Assembly (NCBI GenBank): GCA_025738555.1
Contig: JAOVFP010000011.1
Location: 372,001-436,000 of the forward strand
Direction: 5' to 3'
DNA from: Cyathus striatus
Taxonomy: Eukaryota; Basidiomycota; Agaricomycetes; Agaricales; Nidulariaceae
Length of the DNA stretch: 64,000 nt
Made by a program: the position numbers and the translations under genes. Position 1 is the first letter of the stretch. Every line of letters starts with the position of its first letter. Below, piece after piece: positions 41,083 to 51,847 of the stretch. Below the pieces are notes generated by a model that was not told where the DNA came from, did no database searches, and saw only the letters and a program-made list of their open reading frames with translations.

Positions 41083-42329
41083 CAAGTCCAAGGAAGGAGC
41101 GGCACCAATCACCCAACCAGGTACCACAACCAGTAGCCGCTGGTACTCCGGAGGAAAAACTTAGGCCAAAAAGTGCACAGCACAATATACCTGATGAGAT
41201 AGATTCTGTTTCCAATGTTCATGAAGGCGTTTCTGTGCCTATGTTAAATAAAAGAAAAGTACAAAATAAGAAAAATGAAAAAGACTCTACAAAAATAAAT
41301 AATCAGAAAAACTCAGAAAAAATTATGTTACCATTTCCCGAACGACCTTTTAAACATGTAACACCATTGGAGATGGCACCCGGCCATCTACCTATCAGAC
41401 TAGATGAGTTAGACAGAAAACTGCACCGTAATGTGGCACCAGTTGAACAGAATGTGAATGTTGCAGATGTTGTAGAGAAAATGATGCAAGCAGAAATAAC
41501 TTTGACAAACCGAGAGTTGTTAGCGGTATCACCAGCTGCAAGGGCAGAGGTACAAAATGCTACAACAAGTAGGCGTATAGAAGTTGAAGTTAGCCGTGTA
41601 GAAGAAAATAAAATAAAACAGAGTGTGGTACCAATCAGGACAGTACATATGGAGGAAGTGGATGATGATGATGCTCCACCTGTACCAAGTCAACCAAAAC
41701 TAAGAACTATATTGCTAAGTCAGTTAAAGTTGGATGATCCAAAACGTAGACCTTTCAACAAAAACAAACAAGGCAAAGAAATAGAATCAGGATGGGGTTG
41801 GCAGTTAAGTGACTTAGCTGTTCAGTACTTTCACAACAAAACTGCAGACAAACGGCAAGCCACTGAACTTGTGTGTGCTGCTAGAGAATCAGAGTCTTTA
41901 CGTGCTATAAAAGGACTTGTGAATGGACAGGTAGAAAAAGAAGCACTATTAGACAGTGGTTCACAGATCATCACTATGAGTAAAAAGGTTGCAGAAACTT
42001 GTGCCATTTCATTTGATCCCTCTGTGAAAATAAAAATGCAGAGTGCAAATGGAGAATATGAGATGACATTGGGACTTGCACGAAATGTACCTTTCAAAAT
42101 AGCTGGAGTGACTATGTACCTCCAAATACATGTTCTAGAGAATCCGCCTTATGAACTATTGTTAGGACGACCATTTGACTGCTTAATGGCAAGCAGTATT
42201 CAGAATGAATTAGATGGAGGTCAATATGTGACCGTAACAGATCCAAACACGTTTGAGAAAATAACCATCCCTACACATGAGAGAGGGAAGATGAAGATTG
42301 TCACTGAAGACAGTCAAAATTTTCATTAA
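41070..42329 (+). CDS. Aspartic protease segment of the second Ty3 element
   Basis: Frame -1 relative to gag, open from 41070, with no need for its own start codon. The N-terminal two thirds are a charged linker (LPFPERPFKHVTPLEMAPGH). The protease core has the catalytic triad LLDSGSQIIT and the flap/C-terminal strand YELLLGRPF. It ends in TAA 42327-42329, six bases after the heptamer A AAT TTT, through which the RT frame is entered. Confidence 0.8.
   Translation, partial: LGFLTSPRKERHQSPNQVPQPVAAGTPEEKLRPKSAQHNIPDEIDSVSNVHEGVSVPMLNKRKVQNKKNEKDSTKINNQKNSEKIMLPFPERPFKHVTPLEMAPGHLPIRLDELDRKLHRNVAPVEQNVNVADVVEKMMQAEITLTNRELLAVSPAARAEVQNATTSRRIEVEVSRVEENKIKQSVVPIRTVHMEEVDDDDAPPVPSQPKLRTILLSQLKLDDPKRRPFNKNKQGKEIESGWGWQLSDLAVQYFHNKTADKRQATELVCAARESESLRAIKGLVNGQVEKEALLDSGSQIITMSKKVAETCAISFDPSVKIKMQSANGEYEMTLGLARNVPFKIAGVTMYLQIHVLENPPYELLLGRPFDCLMASSIQNELDGGQYVTVTDPNTFEKITIPTHERGKMKIVTEDSQNFH
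41076..41080 (+). promoter_or_regulatory. Candidate gag-to-protease -1 shift site (T run)
   Basis: Gag ends GAT TTT TAA; the protease frame opens only at 41070. The five T's allow a TTT-to-TTT slip in the 13-nt overlap, but the sequence is not a full canonical heptamer. Confidence 0.5.
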
Positions 42330-45300
42330 TCGATGATTTGATCCCTGATCAAGGAGAGGCAGTGCTAATTATGTCATATGAACAAAATGAATTAAAGATG
42401 GACAGAATGTATATGAAAGATGATAAACCAATGTTAACAGTACAGGACTTGCAATGTGCATATATGATGGAACAGGCAAGAGATGGACAACTTGAGGATA
42501 AGAAAATGGAGGCATTCTTTTTAAGTTTGACACAAGGGACAACTGGTGAACTTGGCAGTATTAAAACAGACAACACAGTGAGAGTGTGTTTGGCTGGAAA
42601 GAAATATAAGCCTGTAGCTCAGAAAGTTAGACCAGTGTTAGCTGATGTGCCCCAAGAGTATTACATAAAGCGTGAAATAAAGGGAAATCCTTTAGAAAAT
42701 ATGCCAGAGTTACCTGTAAAGCCACCAGACTTTGTTCCAACTAAGAGATACACAGATGAACGAAAAGATGAAATGGATAAAGTCCACGGACAGGACTTCT
42801 TATGGAATGAAGAACGTAAACTGATGCACTGGATGATAAGAGAACAGGAAGAAGCTTTCGCTTGGGATGATACGGAGCGTGGGAAATTCAAAGAAGAATT
42901 CTTCCCACCAGTTCAAATCCCAGTAATACCTCATATACCATGGGTAGAGAGAAACATTCCTATTCCATTAGCACTCCGTGAAGAAGTTTGCAGAATTATC
43001 AAGTCAAAAATTGATAATGGAGTATATGAACCATCTAATGCATCCTACCGATCAAAGTGGTTTTGTGTTGTGAAAAAAGATGGTAAAAGTTTATGATTAG
43101 TGCATAGTCTTGAACCATTGAACCGGGTGACTATTGCTCACTCAGGCTTACCACCTGCTACTGAAGAGCTAGCAAATCACTTTGCAGGAAGAGCATGTGG
43201 TGGGATTTTGGACTTGTATGTTGGATATGATGAACGAGTACTAGCTGAGAGTTCAAGGGACTTGACAACATTCCAAACTCCCTTTGGAGCACTTAGATTA
43301 GTAACTTTGCCTATGGGATGGACAAACTCAGTTCCGATTTTCCATGATGATGTAACTTACATCTTGCAAGATGAAGTACCAGAATACACTAAACCTTACA
43401 TTGACGATTGTCCATTGAGAGGTCCAGCTACCCGGTATGAGTTAGAAGATGGAGGTTATGAAACAATCAAAGAGAACTCTGGAATCAGACGATTTGTTTG
43501 GGAGCACTTCCAAAATGTGAACCGAATTCTGCAGCGAATGAAGTATTCTGGTGGAACATTCTCAGGGAAAAAGTCAATTCTGTGTGCGGATGAGTTTGAA
43601 GTAGTTGGACACATGTGCTCATACAAAGGACGTAGACCAACTGCTAAAACAATTAACTCGGTAACAAATTGGGGACCCTGTAAAGATTTCAGTGATGTTA
43701 GAGCATTCCTGGGAACAGTTGTTCAAGCAAGACAAAACATTCCTAAGTTTGTTGACTTAGCTGCACCACTGTACAATCTGCTGAAGAAAAACATAGAGTT
43801 CCATTGGGGTGAGAAAGAACAAGAATCAATGATTCTCTTGAAACGAGCAGTTAAAAATAACTTGCCAATTCGCAATCCAAACTATGAAAGTAAACAACCC
43901 TTGGTTGTAGCAGTAGACACATCATATATTGCTACTGGGTGGTTAATTTACCAAAGAGACGAAGAAAATCCATCTAAAATCTACTATGTGAAATTTGGTT
44001 CCAAAACATTGTCAGAACGGCAAGCACGATATTCCCAACCAAAGCGGGAGCTGTTAGGACTTCGCATGGTATTAGAAGAAGAACAATATCTTCTATTTGG
44101 ATGTAGAAACTTAGTCATAGAAACAGATGCAAAATACTTGTTTGGCATGTTGAACAATCCTGGGAATATGCCAAATGCAACTACAAACCGTTGGGTTGAC
44201 TTTATCTGAACAAATTTCTTCTTTAAGCTTGTACATAAAGCTGGAAAGACATTTGGACCTGATGGGTTGTCTCGAAGGAAGTTTGCTACTGGTGATCAGA
44301 CAAATTGGAAGTTTACGGATGAATCTGAGGATGATGAGCAACCATATATACTTGAAAAGAAATTCACAAATGATCCTGATCCTCTTCCATTAGAGGAATT
44401 TTATGAAGAGATTGATACCCGAACTGGTTTCCTAATTGCAGAGTCTCCATTAGACATAAATAATGAACTTAAGGAAGCTAGAGAACAGTATCAAGCTGAA
44501 CTGGAAGTAAAGCGTAACATAATCAACAATAAAAATTGTCCTGAACAAGTTAAGCAGTACCTCTGTCAGTTTACAACAGTAAAACAAGTACTCCCTGAAC
44601 CTGAGTACATTGGACCTTACCCTGAAGAGCACTGTCTGGAAGCAAGTCGCATCAGAGATGAAAAAATGCAATTGCTAAAAGATTGGCTGAAAGATACAAG
44701 TGTCACACCAGCTGGATACACTCCAACACAGTTTAAGACATTTAGACGATTTGCAAAGAAGTACTTCCTGGATGATGGGAAATTATATCTGAAGGGAGAA
44801 AATGGTGAACATAAACTCTATGTTGAAAAACCATACCGAATGTACATGCTTCACTCAGCACATGATGCTCTTGGGCATCGTGGCACTTATGCTACAGCCA
44901 AACTGATGTCAACAAGATTTTGGTGGCCACAATTGGACATGGATGTAGAGTGGTATGTGAAAACTTGTGAAGAATGCCAGAAGCGACAACGGATGCTGTT
45001 TGAAACACCTCCAGTATTAACTGAAACTCCGTCATTGTTCCAGACTCTACATGTTGATACACTGCATATGGGGGAAGAATTTGCTTCAAATGGTTGCAAG
45101 CGTATTGTGCATGGACGATGTGCTCTTTCATCTTGGCCAGAAGCTAAGGCATTACGAGTAGAAAATGCGAGATCCATTGGACAATGGTTATTTGAAGATA
45201 TTATTTGCCGATGGGGTTGTATACAAAAGATTGTAACAGACAATGGGACACCATTCCTGAAAGCAATGAAATGGGTTGAAAATAAATACTCGATCAAAGC

Positions 45301-46159
45301 GATCTCAATCTCACCATACAACTCCAGAGCGAATGGTATTATTGAACGTCCACACTGGGACTTAAGAACAATGTTGATGAAAACATGTGGCAAGAACAAT
45401 CTTAATAAGTGGTACTACTTCTTGCATCATGTCCTATGGGCAGATCGTATAACCCCACAGAAGCGTTTAGGATGTTCTCCTTATTTTATGGTTACAGGTG
45501 CCCACCCAGTACTACCATTTGATCTGAAAGAAGCAACTTGGCTTGTAGAACCCCCTTCAGGGATTATGCCAACTGCAGATTTAATTGCAAGACGAGCACA
45601 AGCATTAGCTAAACATGTACATCATGTTGAACTTATGCGTGAACGAGTAACTGAAGAAAAGATACGCCGTCTTGAAGCAATGGAAAAAGAAGTAGAACAC
45701 AAAGTACGAGAATGGATATTTGACAAAGGTGACTTAGTATTAGTACGAAGTCCCAACATAGGTAAAATGTCAAATCAGAAGGGTAGATATAGATACAACG
45801 GTCCATATGTTGTAGTTGCACGAGCACAAGGAGGTAGTTATGTACTCTGTGAACTTAATGGTGTAGTTTTGCATCGAAAAATAGCCAGAGTAAGAGTAAT
45901 ACCTTATTATGCTCGTAAAAGTATACCTCTACCAGACTCTGTTCAAGAAGTTATTGATTTATCTGAACAAGGTCTATGGGATATGCTTGCAGAAGAAGAA
46001 CCAGAAGAAGAAATGCGAAATGACATAGAAGATCTTATGTTTAAAAATGTAAGACTTAGAAATGAAATTGAAGTTGACACTCTAAGTGATTCGGAAAATG
46101 AGTTAGATAATACTCAAGAAGACTTAGACGAAAATTCGGACTCAGGACATGAAGAATGA
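42308..46159 (+). pseudogene. pol: RT-RNase H-integrase of the second Ty3 element, two nonsense codons
   Basis: Frame -1 relative to the protease, continuous to 46159 except for TGA at 43094-43096 and 44207-44209. Both sit where related proteins would have Arg (GKSL*LVHSLEPLN and WVDFI*TNFF), that is CGA-to-TGA. RT has YIDD at 43397-43408 and LPMGWTNS. RNase H follows (VVAVDTSYIATGW, VIETDAKY). Integrase has the zinc module (HDALGHRGTY...CEECQKR), then Asp in HVDTLHMGE, Asp in VTDNGTPF, Glu in IIERPHWDL, and a GPY/F-type segment (GRYRYNGPYVVV). No chromodomain is seen; the tail is acidic. Without readthrough it cannot make RT. Confidence 0.85.
42317..42323 (+). promoter_or_regulatory. Slippery heptamer A AAT TTT between protease and RT
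   Basis: In protease phase CAA AAT TTT CAT TAA; a -1 slip leads to TCA TTA ATC GAT GAT, the RT frame. The frames overlap for only 22 nt (42308-42329), and the canonical heptamer lies within it. Confidence 0.7.
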
Positions 46160-47047
46160 GGACGGAAATTCAGATACTTCATAGCTATAAACATACAAAG
46201 TTTCTATCTACAGAACATAGAAAAAGCGAAGTATGTAAGGAATAATTATAGCTAGGAGCACTACATCGTCAGAGGCAACAACAGATAAAAGCTACAACTA
46301 GAATATAGAAGTAGAAATCAGAAAAAGCGAAATGGAATTATGAACTTGCTGACTTGAGCAAAACAGCACCAAGTCCGAATTTCGAAATTGCAGACTTGGC
46401 AGAGCAACGAGGACGATGCTAATTTGTTAGTGACGGGGAGGGGGACTTGGACAAGTAAAAGCCAGACCTAACCCATACCCATGACCTAGAAAAGTTAGAG
46501 AATGAGCGAAATTTTCGATTTAAAAGAAGTCAAATTGGACTCAATAAGACTTAGTTTGTGATAGAAGATAAACACAAATACGACCAGAATGTGAAGCAGG
46601 AAGGCGCCAGTAGATGTCATGATGAAAGCTGAATAAAGATCTCAAGTTAGCAACAAAAACAACGAGAGAAAGAAAGAATAAAAAGTACCTTGAATATTCA
46701 AAAATCAGACAAGGTGCGAGAACGATAGCGTTCGTACGCACATCGACTCTATAAAGTCGAAAGGTCAGGGCCTAAAACAAGGTCTCGAATAAGATAAATT
46801 AAGAAAGAAACAAAGAAAAAGAACTTACTGCGATTTGCATAAATTCAAGGGGTGCAATTCCCCAAGAACAGTGACAATATGCAGAGAAATTAAATATGCG
46901 GCTCGTTGAAAAAAGCACCGCACGAGATACTGGATCTTGAAACCAGTGAAACGGAGACCAGAGAAAGAAGGGGTCGTCCAGATGTGAAATCGAAATCCAC
47001 ATAAAACTCGTATGACTGAGGACAGTCATTTGTTAGTGATGGGGAGA
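46160..47047 (+). other. Non-coding 3' region of the second Ty3 element
   Basis: No gene. A purine tract (TTTGTTAGTGATGGGGAGA) precedes the 3' LTR. A similar sequence (TTTGTTAGTGACGGGGAGGG) occurs ~600 bp upstream at 46421-46446, as a second possible polypurine tract or a duplicated 3' region. Confidence 0.6.
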
Positions 47048-48110
47048 TGATACGCATGTAAATAGAAACAACGTACCTAATTTTAAAATTCTTTAAATCT
47101 CGATTTCGAGATTCCAGTACGAAACGGCGTTGAGTGAGGAAACAGCGGGGAGGGGCTGAGTTCCCGCGCTGCCTCCCATAATTAAACAAGGGATAACCTA
47201 TTAAAAAACACATAACTCCGCGTTAGTACTGGTTTAAAACACTTTAAACAAATAGCTACATAAACACTTTACCTTTAAAAATATGACGTTGCATTCTATA
47301 CATGAGTACCCAAGCCCAGAACAAACAATAAGACTATTAAACAAAAGTCAGCACGCGATAACAAGTGTGGAGATAGACAAAACACGGACTTACTAAATCC
47401 CTGAGACCCTGAATCCCTGAGACGACGAGACAAGCGAGACAGAGAGAGAGAGAGCGCGAGAAAGGGGGAAAGGAAGCAAGAAAGGAAAGAGAACGAGTAC
47501 CCCAACAGTCAGGAGTTCACGCGGGAACGGAAAACCGACCCGTTAGACCGATGTAAATGAAATTGATGCGAGCAGCTGCCGCTGCCGCATCGGCTGATTA
47601 CCCGATTAGGAAGGTAACCGATGGGACGCTCAAACGAGCGCGCATTGCAGAAAGGGAGCGCGCTGCGCTATGTGCACGATTGGCTGACCGCCGCCTGGGC
47701 GCTGACAACGCGTTACCTTAAACATGGACCGGGGAAATGTCCGGAAAATATATCACATTGTATTACTGCGTGATTTGTAATTAAGTAGCTAGAAAATGTA
47801 TATAGATGAGCGAGGAGGGAATGAAACGGTAGGAACTGCCAGGCATTCTTCCCTCCCACGGATAGGGCGGTTCAGACGAGATACAGAATAGAATCAGAAT
47901 TGTTATGAGACGAATTGATACCGAGAAATACGTACCGTGATATTGAATTATCTCTGAAATTGAATATCTTTACTCTGAATACTTTGACCCGTGAACGAGA
48001 ATAGCCCGAGTTTAACTTGTACTATTTTTAACTTGATCTAAATTTGGACTTGAACACAATTGCGCCCCTCGAACTTACTGACTTCGCACCTCGGGATTTA
48101 AAAGTTGATT
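47048..48110 (+). repeat. 3' LTR of the second Ty3 element, 3'-truncated
   Basis: 1063 bp matching 38008-39094 of the left LTR apart from the 24-bp duplication and five CpG-type substitutions. The last 65 bp of the LTR are missing and sequence passes directly into the WD40 exon. Confidence 0.9.
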
Positions 48111-48354
48111 CACCGACTTGAGTACAGAAACATCGAGCACTAGCACAGTTTGTTCTCCTGAACCAATGCTAGATTTCAAAACTCCGCTGAAAATGCTTCC
48201 AATCAGTTATGGCCTTGGCAGTATCCTGATCATTTGTATGCTTTGTCTTTACGTTTCAGGGTATGTAGATGTAGTAGTATTTTTTACAATTATCGTAGTT
48301 GGGTTTATGTCGTTATTCTTTTTAACTTCCTTCCTTAGTTACAGCGCTGTATAG
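48111..48354 (+). pseudogene. WD40-membrane protein cargo gene, 3' end (left copy)
   Basis: Resumes the last exon after loss of ~86 bp: Ser/Thr-rich linker (STETSSTSTVCSPEP) and two adjacent hydrophobic segments (SYGLGSILIICMLCLYV and VVVFFTIIVVGFMSLFF), ending YSAV. The intact layout is seen at 55901-56194. The C-terminal helices suggest a membrane-anchored propeller. Confidence 0.65.
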
Positions 48355-48564
48355 TGTATTAGTGCGTTCAACATATGTATTATTTCCTTCTTGACTGATT
48401 AGCGCTTGCTGATTCCGACATCTATTGTCTTGCTATGCTACATCAACACCTTTCAGTAGAGATATTGTTTTTGTATGATTTGTATGCATTTCCTTACCCG
48501 TAACTAACTTTTTATTGTTTCGTAGGTATAAGTACATGATGCATTGGCATGGGGAAGACTCAAA

Positions 48565-49198
48565 ATGCCTCCATCCAGAAACTATCATGTTTTGCATCGT
48601 TTCTCTCCATTGATGCTTCGTATGCAATTCTCTCCAGAATGTTTGCTTACCCCACCACCATGCTCCTTCAGGACTTGCTACCCACTAGATGAAGGTGGCG
48701 AATCTGAGACCAGCTCCATGGTGGTAGTGATTCCAAAACCGAAAGGTGAAGCAGGAAAAACTTACAAACTAGTCGACTATGTACAGTGTAGCCCAGAGCA
48801 ACTTAGTGATATGGAGGTAATACATCGCTTTTAAATCTTTTAAATTGCAAATTCTTAGTGGGCATGATTTTCAGACCCACATCTCAGTAATTGCGAAGGA
48901 GGTGTTGGACTTCAATTGCACATACGCGACTCAGGAACAAAGCAAGCTCACTACCATTTGCGAGAAAGTATGTATTTAATGTTCATCACATTAACTGTAT
49001 CTAATTTATTGACATATTTTAAAGGCTGTTAACCAGTATCCTGATCTGCTCAAATATGATTGTAACTGGCTCACACTCGATATCATCAAGATTATATTGC
49101 GGAATCACAGGAAAGGTTGCCGAAAGTCAACTACAACTACAAAGGAAGTTGGCGCCAGCTTGAAGAAAGCTAGGGCTGTTCATTTTGCAGGCTCTTGA
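48565..49198 (+). CDS. ~172-residue cargo protein of unknown function (left copy)
   Basis: Exons 48565-48816, 48875-48967 and 49025-49198 (252, 93 and 174 nt) join in phase 0 with 57-58 nt introns. The protein starts MPPSRNYHVLHRFSPLML, contains PPPCSFRTCYPLDEGGES and MVVVIPKPKGEAGKTYKLVD, a helical C-terminal half (VIAKEVLDFNCTYATQEQ, YPDLLKYDCNWLTLDIIK) and a basic end (NHRKGCRKS). Open in both transposon copies with identical exon lengths for exons 1 and 2, unlike the transposase and WD40 genes. Family not recognised. Confidence 0.6.
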
Positions 49199-49439
49199 TT
49201 GGGATAATTAGCGAGGAGTAGTGTTGGAATACCAGAGACATCTATATTCAAATGTCTCAATGATCCCCGCTCGCGCCACTATATGTTTCGAATATGTTCT
49301 CCATTTTATTTTATGCCACTATGCTATCCCTTTTATGTACTATATATTTTGTATTTAAATCTGTACACTACGTCGTTTACTGTGTCCGTTTACCCCCACA
49401 ATATACGCCATCACACGATTTTATTAGAGCCTTCAACAA

Positions 49440-50010
49440 GTGGGGTAGGAATGGAGTGGGGAACCAGGTGGGAATGGAGTGGGTAGTGAGTGGTAGTGAG
49501 TGGCCATGAGTGGTCCGGTGAGCCGATGTGAGTGGCCCGTGAGTGGCCCTGTGAGTGGGTAATCAATATTTCTAATTGTCATATTTACAATCTGTACATG
49601 AATCGGGGCGAGCGACATATTTTTGTTTACATTCTAAATCGGAATGAGAATATGATAAAAGATCCAATTCGAGATCTGTTTCAAGGGCAAATTCAGAATA
49701 TGTGATAAGATAGGGACACGAGACACACTTAGGATCAGTATTTGGATAGGATCTAGGGACAAATGTATGCCTCGATTCAGGATTTGTTCATACATCGGTA
49801 TGGTAACCGATTTTTGTACGATATTCTACATATGTCTTATTGTTATATTCTCAATAGTGCTCGTGGATTTGATACACGCCCGATTCATAATTATTTTATA
49901 AATATGAACATGAATCGGCCAAATGACATATTTTTGTACATATTCTAATTGTTAACTACATTGGGTTGTACCATATTTACCCTGATCCGATTTGGTCCTG
50001 TCTGAGGTGT
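49440..50010 (-). repeat. End module of the Tnp2-like transposon (left copy)
   Basis: Inverted relative to 10506-11050 and 54242-54830. It has the GTGAGTGG-type short repeats, AT-rich core and terminal CCTGTCTGAGGTGT. Confidence 0.75.
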
Positions 50011-51847
50011 TATGAGGCCATTTTATCCACCAGGGTTACTGAAACCGCCGTATTAATTTTATTCGTTGCTTCAAGTGTACTTATCTGCAACACCTCGTGG
50101 TTCAAGATTCGTGCCACATGCCATATACTTATCAAAACTATAACATCTCAAAAGTAAGTAGTGTCTCCATTTACCTGGTATCTTTTCTAAAATCTTTAAT
50201 AGTTTCTTCTCTTGTATACACGTTCACAGAGAGACGTTTAGTTAACTGCTATTGCATGTCTTCTTAGTCTTCCACTGTAGAGCAGGCGTTCGGCCTGCAC
50301 TATGGAACGAACGATTCGACAAGTTCTGCGAACGCGTGCAGTCACGTGACTTGTTCCTTGAAACCGCGCGTCTACGTTATCGTCTCTGCTACCTCAACAC
50401 GCTCCCCGACGCTCTCCGCCTCCACCCCCTTCGCCACAACACTAGCCATATAATCGACACCAAGACCACCATATAAATGTTTGTAACACCGACTCAAGTA
50501 ACCGAGAGACCGATCCTCATATCGGCATCTCAACATACCCTCTTCCTCTCCTTATCTTTTCATTCATTCTCTGCATTCTATTGAAAACACGCTCGTGTTT
50601 TGGCTCCTTGAAACAATTATTTTAATTCTATCTTTTTCTTGGCCTTACTTATATTCATTTCGCTTTTTTAGGTACATTTCTTTCTTTTTTACTATTTAAA
50701 CTGTATATCTTGGTCTCAAGCAATCCAGTGAAGTTTACCCCCTTCGAGCTCCCCTTTAAGCGTCTCATAATCGTTCTCTGTCGCTGTCTATATCGTTCTG
50801 CAACGCTCTACTCGTTTCAACTCGTCGAAACGAACTTCACTCAACCACTCTCGTGTTATAGCTCAGCTATAATATTGGTGTATTCCTATGAATATACGTA
50901 GTCAGTAATGAAATAGAATATGGAATATACCTGTGTTTACGGGGTGTTGAGTTGTCGATGTGGTCGGAAACGAGTCGATCTCAAGACTTGATTGAAGACT
51001 TAGTACGCGCCTACCGATGGAGATAAGTGGTGTTCTTATCTCCGAGAGTGCCAGAGCGAGTCAGTGACGGTCTCAAGGTAAACGAGTGGTTTAACGTAGA
51101 GTAAACTCGGTACGTTAATAGTATTTTAGGTAGCTACTGCAGTACCTTTAATACTATATTCTAAGTATCGAATCTTCGAACTGAGGTAAAGGGTGTGAAA
51201 GTAAAAAGGATGTTATTGGGATATCCTGTGTAGTCCTACTTATACGCGTTGTCTTAGTGTTCCTGAGTGTTCTATAGTACACTAGGTATTTCTACGCTAT
51301 TCTACGGGCTACTAAAGGATGATAGAATGGAAGAGTAAGTTCTCGTAGACTAATTCTGTAGTATTGTATACTACAGTGCGGAACTAGTAGGCAACTGGGC
51401 TAAAATGTGTCTATGCTATAGGATACCTATAACATCTCGTCCCAGAACATCAACTCGAAGTTCTCTTCGTTTTTGCATCGTTCTTTCTCTCAAAATACAT
51501 CGCTAAACACCTTATTCTATCACCTTAGAATCCATGCACTGGACGGACATGCCAGCGACTCGTATTTCTTTGCGTAGGAATCTTCAAACTCAAGTTCACC
51601 TCTTCACCACAATGCACAACATTGTCACACTGGTGGCTGTGGCCGAGATTGAGCACTTTAAACACCGTCAAACAAGTGGGCATCATATCATGTTCAAGCA
51701 TAAACGAGTACAAAGTAAAAAATCCGTCGATTACTGATATCCTATTGATTATCTGTTTCACTGGTTACCTACATTAAAAACTTGATATCAGCATTGACCA
51801 CTAAAAACAATTCCGTACTTCATGTTATGAGGTATAAAGTCATTAGT
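50011..51847. other. Region without recognised gene between transposon copies
   Basis: Only short frames without family resemblance. An imperfect palindrome (AGGTAGCTACTGCAGTACCT) lies near 51129-51148. No LTR or TIR pair was found. Confidence 0.4.

Larger units (their letters stand above)
38008..48110 (+). mobile_element. Second Ty3/gypsy LTR retrotransposon, recent but defective
   Basis: LTRs at 38008-39159 and 47048-48110 are nearly identical: five substitutions, all CpG-type, plus a 24-bp duplication in the left one. The right LTR lacks its last 65 bp together with ~86 bp of the host WD40 exon and the expected target duplication, so a ~150-bp deletion removed that junction. Inside are gag, protease and RT-RNase H-integrase in three successive -1 frames. 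The gag start is GTG and the pol frame has two TGA codons. Confidence 0.92.
34491..50010 (+). mobile_element. Tnp2-like (CACTA/Plavaka-type) transposon with cargo genes, left copy
   Basis: Runs collinear with the inverted copy at 54242-62359: transposase 5' part, F-box-like gene, small gene, WD40-membrane gene, ~172-residue gene, and a ~570-bp end module finishing CCTGTCTGAGGTGT at 50010. Compared with the other copy it has lost about 215 bp and about 2.65 kb of transposase and F-box sequence, and its WD40 gene holds the 10.1-kb Ty3 element at 38008-48110. The CAC-type end fits CACTA transposons. The 5' terminus is not identified, so 34491 is only the first coding base. Confidence 0.7.

Noticed and set aside
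48541..48567. TTG-initiated extension (WGRLK) of the 172-residue gene
   Set aside because: The first ATG in frame, at 48565, gives the same protein in both copies; upstream sequence lacks an in-frame ATG.
51525..51761. 78-codon minus-strand frame near copy 4
   Set aside because: No conserved features and no splice context; an overlapping plus-strand frame is equally open.
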